Source: Lachnospiraceae bacterium
GTDB taxonomy: Bacteria > Bacillota > Clostridia > Lachnospirales > Lachnospiraceae
Assembly: GCA_900766915.1 (NCBI GenBank)
Contig: CAAFXE010000354.1
Coordinates: 1-14,686, forward strand
DNA length: 14,686 bases
Direction of reading: 5' to 3'
Shown: piece after piece, positions 14,682 through 14,686 of the stretch
Numbering within the stretch: position 1 is the first letter of the stretch
Layout: each line of letters opens with the position of its first letter
Notes under the pieces: model-generated
Told to the model about the DNA's origin: nothing
Databases searched by the model: none
What the model saw: only the letters and a program-made list of their open reading frames with translations
Translations under genes and position numbers: made by a program

Positions 14682-14686
14682 TTTGG

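Noticed and set aside
1..14686. Window as a composite transposon or integrative element bounded by the inverted repeats
   Set aside because: No transposase, recombinase or cargo-type genes; the interior is core housekeeping genes (ftsH, uvrC, hprK, mscL). No target-site duplications can be recognised.

Overview
The window looks like a chromosomal segment of a low-to-mid-GC Gram-positive anaerobe of the class Clostridia, most likely family Lachnospiraceae (Blautia, Dorea or Mediterraneibacter-like). This rests on gene content (HprK next to a ROK glucokinase, UPF0371/DUF1846, a DUF5685-like protein, a J-domain protein with a Cys-rich tail, a DUF4358-like lipoprotein next to an MBOAT protein), on AGGAGG-type ribosome sites, and on sigma-A promoters with TTGACA/TATACT boxes. 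The genus is inference. I count 13 protein genes and see no rRNA, tRNA, CRISPR array, transposase or phage gene.

Layout. Bases 1-124 hold a structured repeat on the minus strand. Next come a PAP2 phosphatase gene (257-802, +) and the convergent mscL (811-1197, -), which has a near-consensus promoter. A three-gene unit of unknown function follows at 1453-3328: a membrane zinc-ribbon protein, a DUF5685-like protein and a J-domain/TPR-like protein with a cysteine-string tail. It is preceded by a large leader hairpin and closed by a terminator. A UPF0371 protein and ftsH form the next unit (3441-6931), closed by a long compound terminator. uvrC and malQ overlap by 4 bases (7188-10576). The last unit (10628-14513) contains hprK, a ROK glucokinase gene overlapping it by 4 bases, a DUF4358-like lipoprotein gene and an MBOAT O-acyltransferase gene. 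Bases 14551-14681 carry a second copy of the structured repeat, inverted relative to the first.

How the genes fit together. malQ releases glucose from maltodextrins, the ROK kinase phosphorylates glucose, and HprK/P reads the glycolytic state to set HPr-Ser46 phosphorylation, so the middle-right section is a carbon-catabolite module tied to uvrC. PAP2, MscL, FtsH and the MBOAT/lipoprotein pair are envelope functions.

The most interesting signal is non-coding. The two window ends carry inverted copies of a roughly 125-nt two-domain element. A 25-nt core is identical in both copies. The stem flanking the core differs by four compensated base pairs and one compensated base-pair insertion, so the fold rather than the sequence appears to be conserved. 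I do not recognise this element. Other points are a strong terminator-like hairpin inside the MBOAT coding sequence, a leader hairpin displaying a Shine-Dalgarno-like loop at 1374-1419, and a phased TGTGCAA/palindrome cluster upstream of the uvrC promoter.
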